Of a stretch of 64,000 nt of DNA, positions 16,221-23,372 are shown in pieces (the first letter of the stretch is position 1; every line of letters begins with the position of its first letter). Under the pieces are notes generated by a model, which saw only the letters and a list, made by a program, of their open reading frames with translations, was not told the DNA's origin and searched no databases. This DNA is from Actinomadura luteofluorescens (GTDB lineage Bacteria > Actinomycetota > Actinomycetes > Streptosporangiales > Streptosporangiaceae), in NCBI RefSeq assembly GCF_013409365.1, contig NZ_JACCBA010000001.1:3782001-3846000 (forward strand), read 5' to 3'. The position numbers and the translations under genes are program-made.

Positions 16221-16249
16221 CGCCCGGCCGGGGTCCGGCCGGGCGTCAG
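16217..16249. terminator. Bidirectional terminator hairpin
   Basis: A perfect 13-base stem (16217-16229 with 16237-16249) with a 7-base loop lies between the convergent 2H phosphoesterase gene and the acyl-CoA catabolic operon. The left arm includes the TGA stop of the phosphoesterase gene. Confidence 0.8.
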
Positions 16250-16256
16250 GCCGTGG

Positions 16257-17339
16257 TCAGGGAAGGTCGAGGGTGTCGGCCAGGGTGTCGAGGTGAAGGT
16301 CGGCGTCACCGAAGGCCAGGGACGCCGACAGTGCGTGTTCCGAGAACAGGTGCAGGTCGTGTTCCTGGGTGAAGCCGATGGCGCCGTGCACCTGGTGGCC
16401 TAGGGCGCATACGCGTTCGTAGGCCTCGCTCACCCAGGCCTTGGCCATGGAGACCTGTTGGGCGGCTTCCCGGTTCACCGACAGGAGCCAGATCGCCTCG
16501 TAGGCGGTGAAGCGGGAGCCCAGGACGTCGATGGCCATGTTCGCGCAGTGGTGCTGGACGGCCTGGAACGAGCCGACCGCGCGGCCGAACTGCTCGCGTT
16601 CCGTGGCGTACTGGACGGTCATGTCGAGGACGCGTTGGGCCGCGCCGACCATTTCCGCGCAGGTGGCGGCTGCGCCGAAGAGCGAGATCGCGGCGGCGGC
16701 GTCCGGGCCCAGGGCGGCGTCGCCGGGGACCCAGAGGCCGTCCAGTTCGGCGTGGCAGGGACGGTCGTGGCCGACCGTCCCCAACGGCTTCAGGGTGACG
16801 TCGGCGGCGTCCACCCAGAAGGCGTGCGGTTCGCCGTCCAGACGCGCCACCAGCAAGATGTGCTCGGCGGACGCGGCGAACGGGACGAAGGTCGCCGTGC
16901 CGTCCAGGACGTAGCCGGAGTCGGAGCGTGACGCGACCGGGCCCTCGCCGGGGCGGTCCCAGGGGAGCGGCGCGGCGGTCACGATCTGGCCGTCCGAGAT
17001 GGCGTTCAGCCAGCGCTCCTTCTGGGCGGACGTCCCGAACCGCGCGACCGGCATGCCGCAGCACGCGACGGAGGCCAGCAGCGGGCTCGGGACCTGCGCG
17101 TACCCCAGTTGCTCGAAGAGCAGGCAGACGTCCAGGAAGTCGCCGCCCACGCCGCCGTGCTCTTCGGGGAAGGCCAGGCCCGTCCAGCCGAGCTCGACCA
17201 TCTCCTTCCAGAGCGGCGCCGAGTAGCCGGCCGGGTCGCCGTCGAGGGCCCGCGCCCCCGCCGTCGCGGCCTTGGACTCCAGGAGTTCGCGGGCCGTGGC
17301 GGCGATCAGCTCCTGGTCCTCGGTGAGGCTCAGGTCCAT
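16257..17339 (-). CDS. Acyl-CoA dehydrogenase family protein (short subunit)
   Basis: A 360-residue protein from ATG 17339, overlapping the VOC gene by 10 bases. Family features: N-terminal LTEDQELIAATARELLESKA, LGWTGLAFPEEHGGVGGDFLDVCLLFEQLGYAQ, YATEREQFGRAVGSFQAVQHHCANM and GHQVHGAIGFTQEHDLHLF. The GAIGFTQEHDLHL ending is typical of the non-identical partner subunit in alpha2-beta2 heteromeric acyl-CoA dehydrogenases of steroid and acyl side-chain breakdown. The middle FAD-binding segment is short. With the 410-aa dehydrogenase encoded upstream in the same operon it may form such a heteromer. That is inference from pairing. Confidence 0.85.
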   Translation of the reverse strand: MDLSLTEDQELIAATARELLESKAATAGARALDGDPAGYSAPLWKEMVELGWTGLAFPEEHGGVGGDFLDVCLLFEQLGYAQVPSPLLASVACCGMPVARFGTSAQKERWLNAISDGQIVTAAPLPWDRPGEGPVASRSDSGYVLDGTATFVPFAASAEHILLVARLDGEPHAFWVDAADVTLKPLGTVGHDRPCHAELDGLWVPGDAALGPDAAAAISLFGAAATCAEMVGAAQRVLDMTVQYATEREQFGRAVGSFQAVQHHCANMAIDVLGSRFTAYEAIWLLSVNREAAQQVSMAKAWVSEAYERVCALGHQVHGAIGFTQEHDLHLFSEHALSASLAFGDADLHLDTLADTLDLP

Positions 17340-18268
17340 GGCGGCGGCACCTTGTCCGAGCGGACCCACACGCCCGGCCGCTCCTCCCAGAACAGCTGGA
17401 CGAGGATGCCGCCGGTGTGCTTCGGGTGGACGAACGTGTGCTTCCAGGCGGCGCCGTCGGTGACGCCCTCCTCGTCGTCGAAGGTGGGGACGTCGTGGTG
17501 GTCGCAGGCCGCCAGGGCCGCGTCCCAGTCGGCCACCTCGAAGGTGACGTGGTGGGCGCCGGGGCCGCCGCGCTCCAGGAAGCGGTCGATGAACGAGTCC
17601 TCCCCCCGCGGCATGATCACTTCCCAGCAGATCGTGGAGCCGGGGATGTTCAGGACGAGGTCGGCCATGTCGGGATGCTCCTCGTCCGCCGTCCGCCAGA
17701 CCTGCACGAACCCGGCGAGGTCGTGGTACCAGCGGGCGAGGACGTCCCGGTCGTGGAACGCCTGGCAGATGTGGTCGAGCGCCACGACGCCGAGCGACGG
17801 GCCGTCCGGCTCGGACGTCCCGGCGGTGGAGGCGGCGGTGTCGCCGCACATGTCCAGGCCGCCCGGCCCGCGCAGCCGCCACAGGACGCCGGGACCGTGC
17901 TCGGGCGGGCTCAGCGACGCCTCCAGCCAGCGTCCCCACGCCCAGTCGGTGGGTTTGATGCCGCGCACCTCGAGTTCCGCGCGGACGGCCTCCAGGTCGG
18001 GTACCTCGGCGCCGACGTGGTGCAGGCCGGGGCGGCCCTTGTGCTCGTCCAGCCACGTCTGCAACGTCGAGCCGTCGCCGGCGGGCGCGAGCACCTCCCA
18101 CGCCTGCCCGCGGCTTCCCGGGATCTCCAGCCGGGCGCCGCGCACGCCCTCGGCCGGGTTGTCCCAGCCCCGGACGCGCCGGAACCCGAACAGCCCCTCC
18201 AGCAGGGCGACCTGCGTGTCGAGGTCGGGGGTCACCTGCGCGACGTGATCGATGCGGTAGATCTGCAC
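17330..18268 (-). CDS. VOC (glyoxalase-fold) family protein, two-domain
   Basis: A 312-residue protein from ATG 18268. It holds two VOC modules: residues about 1-135 (MQIYRIDHVAQVTPDLDTQVALLEGLFGF, LHHVGAEVPDLEAVRAELEVRGI) and about 160-300 (VVALDHICQAFHDRDVLARWYHDLAGF, GAHHVTFEVADWDAALAACDHH). Possible metal ligands are the His in IDHVAQ and LHHVG and the matching HHVTF and LDHICQ. VOC proteins include methylmalonyl-CoA epimerase, extradiol dioxygenases and glyoxalases. Here it lies between a crotonase and an acyl-CoA dehydrogenase, so it probably acts on a CoA thioester or ring-derived intermediate of the same pathway. No specific activity can be assigned. Confidence 0.85.
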   Translation of the reverse strand: MQIYRIDHVAQVTPDLDTQVALLEGLFGFRRVRGWDNPAEGVRGARLEIPGSRGQAWEVLAPAGDGSTLQTWLDEHKGRPGLHHVGAEVPDLEAVRAELEVRGIKPTDWAWGRWLEASLSPPEHGPGVLWRLRGPGGLDMCGDTAASTAGTSEPDGPSLGVVALDHICQAFHDRDVLARWYHDLAGFVQVWRTADEEHPDMADLVLNIPGSTICWEVIMPRGEDSFIDRFLERGGPGAHHVTFEVADWDAALAACDHHDVPTFDDEEGVTDGAAWKHTFVHPKHTGGILVQLFWEERPGVWVRSDKVPPPWT

Positions 18269-18276
18269 GGGTCCTC

Positions 18277-19035
18277 CTAGCTCGGGTGGGGCTCGATCCA
18301 GTCGTAGCCGTAGGTGACGAGTTCCTTGACGAGCCGCAGGTTGTAGCGGTTCATCGCCGCGATCCGCTCGGCCAGCTCGCCGATCCGCTTGTCGAACTCC
18401 TCCGCCGGATACACGTCGTTGACCAGGCCGAGCCGCAGCGCCCGCTCGGCGCCGATGCGGGCGCCGGTGAACAGCAGCTCCTTGGCGCGTGCCTTGCCGA
18501 TCCGTTCCGGCAGCCGCTTCACGCCGCCCCAGCCGGGGGCCGACCCGCCGAACTCGGGCTGGTCGGGGTCGCCGTCCTCGGTCATCTTCGGGCGGTACGG
18601 GGGCCGCGCCGACAGCGTGATCTCGACGAGCCCCATCTTGGCGTTGTCGGAGGCGATGATGAAGTCCGCCGCGAGCGCCAGCTCCAGCCCGCCGCCGACC
18701 GCGTAGCCGTGCACCGCGGCGATCACCGGGACCGACAGCCGCTCCATCATCGCGAACGTCTTCTCGCCGAGCCGGCCCTGCTCGATCCGCTCGCGCGGGG
18801 TGAGCTTCTCCGACCAGGACAGGTCCATGCCGGCGCAGAACGCGCGCTCGCCCGCGCCGCGCAGCACCACGACGCAGACGTCCTCGTCGTCGTCCACGCG
18901 GGTGAAGATGTCGCGCAGCTCCGTCATCGTGGTGGGCGTCAGCGCGTTGAGCTTGTCCGGCCGGTTCAGCGTCAGCCAGGCGACCCGCTCCTCGATCCGC
19001 AGGTCGACCGTCTCGTAACCGTTCTCGTCGGGCAT
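18277..19035 (-). CDS. Enoyl-CoA hydratase/isomerase (crotonase) family protein with an active-site loop insertion
   Basis: A 252-residue crotonase from ATG 19035. The first oxyanion motif ERAFCAGMDLSW and the second, HGYAVGGGLELALAADF, are intact. The glutamate at the position of the general base is present (MGLVEITL). Where most relatives continue directly with a PGxGGTQRLP loop, this protein has an additional stretch of about 22 residues (SARPPYRPKMTEDGDPDQPE onward) before APGWGGVKRLP. The rest, IGKARAKELLFTG and AERALRLGLVNDVYP, is standard. It lies eight bases upstream of the VOC gene start, in the same operon. It likely hydrates or isomerises an enoyl-CoA; the insertion suggests a bulky or unusual substrate. 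Confidence 0.88.
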   Translation of the reverse strand: MPDENGYETVDLRIEERVAWLTLNRPDKLNALTPTTMTELRDIFTRVDDDEDVCVVVLRGAGERAFCAGMDLSWSEKLTPRERIEQGRLGEKTFAMMERLSVPVIAAVHGYAVGGGLELALAADFIIASDNAKMGLVEITLSARPPYRPKMTEDGDPDQPEFGGSAPGWGGVKRLPERIGKARAKELLFTGARIGAERALRLGLVNDVYPAEEFDKRIGELAERIAAMNRYNLRLVKELVTYGYDWIEPHPS

Positions 19036-19060
19036 GTGCGTGCGCTCCTCCCGTGTGTGG

Positions 19061-20293
19061 TCAGCCGCGGGGCAGGTTCAGGCCCCGGGTGGCGATGACG
19101 TTGCGCTGGATCTCGGTGGTGCCGCCGAGGAAGGTGGACGCGACCGAGTCCCGGCGCATGTGGGTGAACACCGCGTCGAGGGGCGCGCCGCCGCGCTCCC
19201 ACAGCGCGGCGGACCGCCCGAACGCCAGCGCGCCCGTCCGCGCGAGCCGCTGGTGCAGCTCGGCCCCGAACAGCTGGTTGACGGACGCCTCGAAGCCGGG
19301 CTCGTCGCCCGCCGCCTGCTTCGACACGGTGTAGCGGGCCAGGTTGTACAGGACGGCGATCTCGGTCCGCCGGCGGGCGATCTCCTGCCGCAGCGCGGGG
19401 CTCCGCCGGGCGTGCCGCGCCCCCTCCGGCGACCTCAGGCAGGTCACCAGATCGGCGAGGGCGTGCTCGTACTTGATGGTGGCGCCGATCCCGGCCCGTT
19501 CGAAGCCGAGCGCGGACATCGCCACGTACCAGCCGCGGTTCTCCTCGCCGACGCGGTTCGCCACCGGCACCCGGACGCCCTCGAAGAAGATCTCGCAGAA
19601 CGGCGCCGCGCCGCGGACGTCGGTGATGGGGCGGATCGTCACGCCGGGCGCGTCCGCCTCGACGAGCAGGAACGTGATGCCGCGGTGGGGGCGCTCCGCG
19701 GACGGGTCGGTGCGGACGAGCACGAACAGCCAGTCGGCGTACTGGCCGAGGGACGTCCACACCTTCTGGCCGTCGACGACGTACTCGTCCCCGTCCCGGA
19801 CGGCGCGGGTGCGCAGCGAGGCCAGGTCGGAGCCGGACTCCGGCTCGGAGAAGCCCTGCGCCCACGTCGCCTCGCCCGCCGCGATCGGCGGGAGGTGGAC
19901 GGCCTTCTGCTCGTCGGTGCCATGGACCAGCAGGGTCGGGCCGAGCAGGAACGCGCCGATGCCGTTCACGGTCGGCACCCGGGCCCGCATCATCTCCTCG
20001 TGCAGGACGAACTCCTCCAGCGCCGACAGCCCCGCGCCGCCGTACTCGCGCGGCCAGTGCGGCGCGATCCAGCCGCGCTCGGCCAGCGCCGCCGCCCACG
20101 CCCGCGCGCCGTCCCGGCGCTCGGAGTCGCCGGCGACCCGGTCGACCGGCCAGTTGTAGCCGGACACGTCCTCGGGTTCGAGGCTCTGCTCCTCGTCCCC
20201 CGCCGGACGGTACGACGCGGGGAACCGCTCCTCGACGAAGGCGCGGACCTCCTCGCGGAAGGCCGCCTGCTCCGGAGTGTCGTCCCAGTTCAC
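19061..20293 (-). CDS. Acyl-CoA dehydrogenase (long subunit)
   Basis: A 410-residue protein from GTG 20293 (VNWDDTPEQAAFREEV), overlapping the CoA-ligase stop by GTGA. It shows ERGWIAPHWPREYGGAGLSALEEFVLHEEMMRA, the FAD-contacting WAQGFSEPESGSDLASLRTRA, GQKVWTSLGQYADWLFVLVRT and the C-terminal GGTTEIQRNVIATRGLNLPRG. The GTTEI-x-RN-I motif is typical of FadE proteins acting on branched or ring acyl-CoAs. It is translationally coupled to the ligase and followed by the crotonase. It probably catalyses the first desaturation in this pathway, perhaps together with the shorter dehydrogenase at 16257. Confidence 0.9.
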   Translation of the reverse strand: MNWDDTPEQAAFREEVRAFVEERFPASYRPAGDEEQSLEPEDVSGYNWPVDRVAGDSERRDGARAWAAALAERGWIAPHWPREYGGAGLSALEEFVLHEEMMRARVPTVNGIGAFLLGPTLLVHGTDEQKAVHLPPIAAGEATWAQGFSEPESGSDLASLRTRAVRDGDEYVVDGQKVWTSLGQYADWLFVLVRTDPSAERPHRGITFLLVEADAPGVTIRPITDVRGAAPFCEIFFEGVRVPVANRVGEENRGWYVAMSALGFERAGIGATIKYEHALADLVTCLRSPEGARHARRSPALRQEIARRRTEIAVLYNLARYTVSKQAAGDEPGFEASVNQLFGAELHQRLARTGALAFGRSAALWERGGAPLDAVFTHMRRDSVASTFLGGTTEIQRNVIATRGLNLPRG

Positions 20294-21882
20294 GGGTTGC
20301 TCGCCTCCCGGTCCCAGGTGGTCGGGGTGATCCCGCCGTCGCCCTGCGCCCGCAGCCTGTACTTGGCGACCTTGTCCGTCGGGGTGCGCGGCAGCGCGTC
20401 GATGAACTCGACGTAGCGCGGCACCATCGAGCGCGGCAGCCGCTCCTCGCAGTAGGCCACCAGTTCCTCCGGGTCGAGCCCGGTGTCCGGTTGGACCACG
20501 ACCGACACCTTGATGTCCTCGTCCTCCAGTTCCGAGGGCACGCCGATCGCGGCGCACTCCAGCACGGCCGGATGCCGGTTGATCTCGGTCTCCAGGTCGA
20601 AGGCCGAGATGTTCTCCCCCCGCCTGCGGATGGCGTCCTTCATCCGGTCGAGGAAGTAGAAATACCCGTCGTCGTCGCGCCACACCCGATCTCCGGTGTG
20701 GAACCACATGTTGCGGAAGCAGCGGGTCGTGGCCTCCCAGTTGCCGTAGTACCCCGTCGTGAGGACGAACGGCTGCTTCGGCCGCAGCACCAGCTCGCCC
20801 GGCTCCCCCGGCCCGACCTCCCGGTCGCACTCGTCCACGACCGCCACCTGGAACCGCTCCTCGTGCGCCTGGCCGCACGAGCCGAGCCGCCACTCCCCGT
20901 ACGGGCTGCCGGTCGCGATGCCCGCCTCGGTGCTGGTGTAGGTCTCCACCGACCGGACGCCGAACCGCTCCCGCAGCGGCTCGTCCAGGTTGGACTTGCC
21001 CATGTAGAACGTCTCCAGCCGGTGGTCGCGGTCGCGGGACGTCGGCGGGCGGTTCAGCAGGATCGGGATCATCGAGAACACGCTCATGCACACCTGCGCG
21101 TCGAAGCGGCGCACGTCGTCCCAGAACCTCGACGCGCTGAACCGCTCGACGATCGCGATGGAGCCGCCGCCGAGCAGGGCCGACAGCATGCCGTCCCAGA
21201 GCGCGGCGGCATGGAACAGCGGGAGCGGGCAGTAGACCGTCTTGCCCCAGCGGTCCAGGAAGTCCAGCGAGTCGTAGGCGCAGGTCAGCGCGAGCGCGTG
21301 CGGGACCATCGCGCCCTTGGACGGCCCGGTCGTGCCGGACGTGTACATGATCGCCTGCATGTCGCCGAAGCCGACCTTCACGGTCACCGGCCCGGTCCCG
21401 TCCGCCGGGAGGGCGGACATCTCCCGCGCGGGCTTGCCGAGCCGGTCGAGCAGCACCCCGGCCCCGGCGGCGTCCCGCACGACGACCCGTTCCAGCGTGG
21501 GCAGGCGGTCGGCGATCTCGACGAGCCGCTCGGCGTAGGGGCCGTCGACGATCAGCCAGCGGGAGTCGGAGCTGTCCAGGACGTGGCGCAGCAGCTCGCT
21601 CCGGTAGGCGATGTTGATCGGCACGGCGACCGCGCCCAGCCGCGCCAGCGCGAAGATGACGTGGACGAAGTCGGCGCAGTTGGGGAGCATCACGCCGACG
21701 TGGTCGCCGCGCGCGACGCCGGCGGCGGAGAACGCGCGGGCCAGCCGGTCGGCGGCGGCGTCCACCTCGCCGTAGCTGATCTCCCCGTCGCGGAATCTGA
21801 GGAACGTCTGTCTTCGGTGAACCTGCGCCTGTGACCGGAGGACGTCCCCGAGGACGAAGCTCTCCAGCGTCTCCTTGCGCAT
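20290..21882 (-). CDS. AMP-forming acyl-CoA synthetase/ligase
   Basis: A 530-residue ANL-superfamily enzyme from ATG 21882, chosen because ggagg lies 5 bases upstream. An upstream in-frame ATG at 22032 would add a Pro-rich 50-residue tail coded by short repeats. Motifs: P-loop-like IMYTSGTTGPSKGAM, ETYTSTEAG, the adenylate-binding FLDRMKDAIRRRGENIS, WFHTGDRVWRDDDGYFYF and the C-terminal catalytic lysine in PRTPTDKVAKYRLR. It activates a carboxylic acid as the CoA thioester and is the first gene of the operon 21882-16257. The substrate (aromatic, alicyclic or fatty acid) cannot be read from sequence. Confidence 0.9.
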   Translation of the reverse strand: MRKETLESFVLGDVLRSQAQVHRRQTFLRFRDGEISYGEVDAAADRLARAFSAAGVARGDHVGVMLPNCADFVHVIFALARLGAVAVPINIAYRSELLRHVLDSSDSRWLIVDGPYAERLVEIADRLPTLERVVVRDAAGAGVLLDRLGKPAREMSALPADGTGPVTVKVGFGDMQAIMYTSGTTGPSKGAMVPHALALTCAYDSLDFLDRWGKTVYCPLPLFHAAALWDGMLSALLGGGSIAIVERFSASRFWDDVRRFDAQVCMSVFSMIPILLNRPPTSRDRDHRLETFYMGKSNLDEPLRERFGVRSVETYTSTEAGIATGSPYGEWRLGSCGQAHEERFQVAVVDECDREVGPGEPGELVLRPKQPFVLTTGYYGNWEATTRCFRNMWFHTGDRVWRDDDGYFYFLDRMKDAIRRRGENISAFDLETEINRHPAVLECAAIGVPSELEDEDIKVSVVVQPDTGLDPEELVAYCEERLPRSMVPRYVEFIDALPRTPTDKVAKYRLRAQGDGGITPTTWDREASNP

Positions 21883-22209
21883 CCGGACCTCCGCTGTCGC
21901 TGCGTGGGGCGGCTCAGTGGCTGGCGGCTCGATGGCTGGCGGCTCGGTGGCTGAACGGTTCGGTGGGCGGGTCGACGGCGGGCGGGCGGACGGCGGCGCG
22001 GAAACGGCCGGCGATGGTCCGCAATCAGACATTGCCTTAAATAGAGGAGCACGAAACGCTAAACACGGCAATACTGACTTAAAAGCCACAAAGACGTTCA
22101 AGCAGTTAGCTACCGGGACACCCTGGCATCACTGTGACGCAGGCCACACCGGCCGGGCCCCGGGTTTCGGACACGCGTCCCCTTGAGCGAGGTACCCCCG
22201 ATACGACGA
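21883..22209. other. Intergenic region upstream of the acyl-CoA operon
   Basis: No credible gene. The left part (21890-22010) is repeat-rich and G+C-rich. The right part (about 22025-22130) is noticeably AT-rich, with runs such as cttaaat and cttaaaag, and is the probable promoter region for the leftward operon. If the operon's mRNA starts there it carries a 150-base or longer leader containing the tandem repeats. Confidence 0.5.
21910..21954. repeat. Three tandem 15-base repeats in the leader of the CoA-ligase gene
   Basis: Three successive 15-base units (21910-21924, 21925-21939, 21940-21954) share the pattern cggctc-rr-tggctg followed by g or a. A degenerate continuation (cggttcggtgggcgg) follows. 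They lie 28-72 bases before the ATG at 21882. If translated from ATG 22032 they would encode a Glu-Pro-Pro-Ala-Thr repeat. Confidence 0.8.
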
Positions 22210-22242
22210 AACGCCCGGTCGGGCAGAGCCTGACCGGGCGTT
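22210..22242. terminator. Terminator hairpin after the trypsin-like protease gene
   Basis: aacgcccggtc (22210-22220) pairs perfectly with gaccgggcgtt (22232-22242) around an 11-base loop, 15 bases beyond the protease stop in its reading direction. There is no long U-tract. Confidence 0.7.
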
Positions 22243-22256
22243 CGCGCGGGGTGGGA

Positions 22257-23129
22257 TCAGCCGATGACGCCGGCGATCCAGCGGTGGTAGTAGCCGACGC
22301 TGGTGTAGAGGTCGGGCGTCTCGCCGCAGACGTCGCCGACGCCGCGGGAGTCGACCCCGGTGATGACCCAGCGCCCCTTCACCTTGATCAGCAGCGGCGA
22401 GCCCGAGTCGCCGCCGCAGGGACCGCGGACGCCCTCGGGGTTGTCGGTGCAGATGTCGTGGTCGCGGTAGCCCCACGCGTCGTCGCCGTTCGCGTCCACC
22501 TGGCACTTCTCGGTGGCCGGCGAGATCACCTTCGTGTCGAGCTGCTGCAGTTGCACGGGCAGCTGACTCGGGTCGCTGTCAGTCGTGGAGGTGTAGCCCC
22601 ATCCGATCTGCCGGACGGGCGTCCCCGGCGCGGGGATGGTCGTGGCCTGCCGGACGGGCGCCTGCGGCACCGCGGTGTCGAGGTGCAGGAGCGCGATGTC
22701 CTTCCCCTCGGAACGGTCGTCCAGGTACTGGTAGCCGGGGTGGACGACGATCCCCTTGAGCTTGGCGACGCTGCCGCCCTGCGTCCGGTCGCTGGACCCG
22801 ACCCGGACGTGGAACAGCCCCGGATCCATCACCGAGTAGGGGGCACCGTTCTGGCCCGCCTGGGTCACGCAGTGGGCGGCGGTGACCACCCATTCCTTGT
22901 CGATCAGCCCGCCACCGCAGCGGTGCGAGTCGGGGTTGCCGTTCCGCTCGTACTCCAGGGAGGCCATGAACGGGTACGCCTGGTCGGCCGGCGTCCCGCC
23001 GATGATCTTCGGCGTGGGCGGCGGCTCGCCGGCGTGCGCCGCGGGCCCGGCGAGCGCGCCGCCCGCCAGCACCGCGCCGGCCGCCAGCGCCGCCGCGCGG
23101 GCGAGCCCGCCCCGGGTTCCCGTCGTCAT
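22257..23129 (-). CDS. Secreted trypsin-like serine protease (S1 family)
   Basis: A 290-residue protein from ATG 23129 (ATG 23147 would add MRTRDR). A signal peptide, RAAALAAGAVLAGGALAGPAAHA, precedes a short pro-segment and the mature N-terminus IIGGTPADQAYPFMASLEY. The catalytic triad is complete: His in VVTAAHCVT, Asp in KDIALLHLD and Ser in GPCGGDSGSPLL. Six cysteines fit the usual disulfides (CGGGL-AAHC, EKC-DIC, PCGGD-DVC). The primary specificity pocket region VRGPCGGDSG has no Asp at the trypsin S1 position, so specificity may not be trypsin-like. It is an extracellular protein-degrading enzyme. Single gene, divergent from the 5'-nucleotidase gene. Confidence 0.92.
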   Translation of the reverse strand: MTTGTRGGLARAAALAAGAVLAGGALAGPAAHAGEPPPTPKIIGGTPADQAYPFMASLEYERNGNPDSHRCGGGLIDKEWVVTAAHCVTQAGQNGAPYSVMDPGLFHVRVGSSDRTQGGSVAKLKGIVVHPGYQYLDDRSEGKDIALLHLDTAVPQAPVRQATTIPAPGTPVRQIGWGYTSTTDSDPSQLPVQLQQLDTKVISPATEKCQVDANGDDAWGYRDHDICTDNPEGVRGPCGGDSGSPLLIKVKGRWVITGVDSRGVGDVCGETPDLYTSVGYYHRWIAGVIG

Positions 23130-23168
23130 CCTGTCGCGCGTCCGCAAGGACAGCTCCGATCGGTCGAG

Positions 23169-23238
23169 TTGATCTTGGCCCGAGGGACGCTACCGGCCGC
23201 GGCGGGCCGCTGTCCGCACGCCTCCGGCACAAGATCAA
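23169..23238. promoter_or_regulatory. Spaced inverted 9-mers between protease and 5'-nucleotidase genes
   Basis: ttgatcttg (23169-23177) and caagatcaa (23230-23238) are exact reverse complements separated by 52 bases, in the divergent promoter region. Each 9-mer contains a palindromic gatc. The arrangement could be two binding sites for one regulator facing the two genes, or a large stem. Evidence is the repeat only. Confidence 0.4.
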
Positions 23239-23372
23239 ATAGCCCCAGGTCAGGCGTCGTGCACAAGGACTGCCAACGAATCCGCCCAAGGATCGGAGGA
23301 TCTCGCCGAAAGCGATCGTGAGCTGCGCCTCTATCGTTCTGCCGTCCCCTCCGCCGAAGGAACGAGAGCGTC

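Noticed and set aside
21875..22186. Rightward 103-residue frame with Ala-Gly-Gly-Ser repeats
   Set aside because: It is the antisense reading of the tandem 15-mers and has no downstream gene context.
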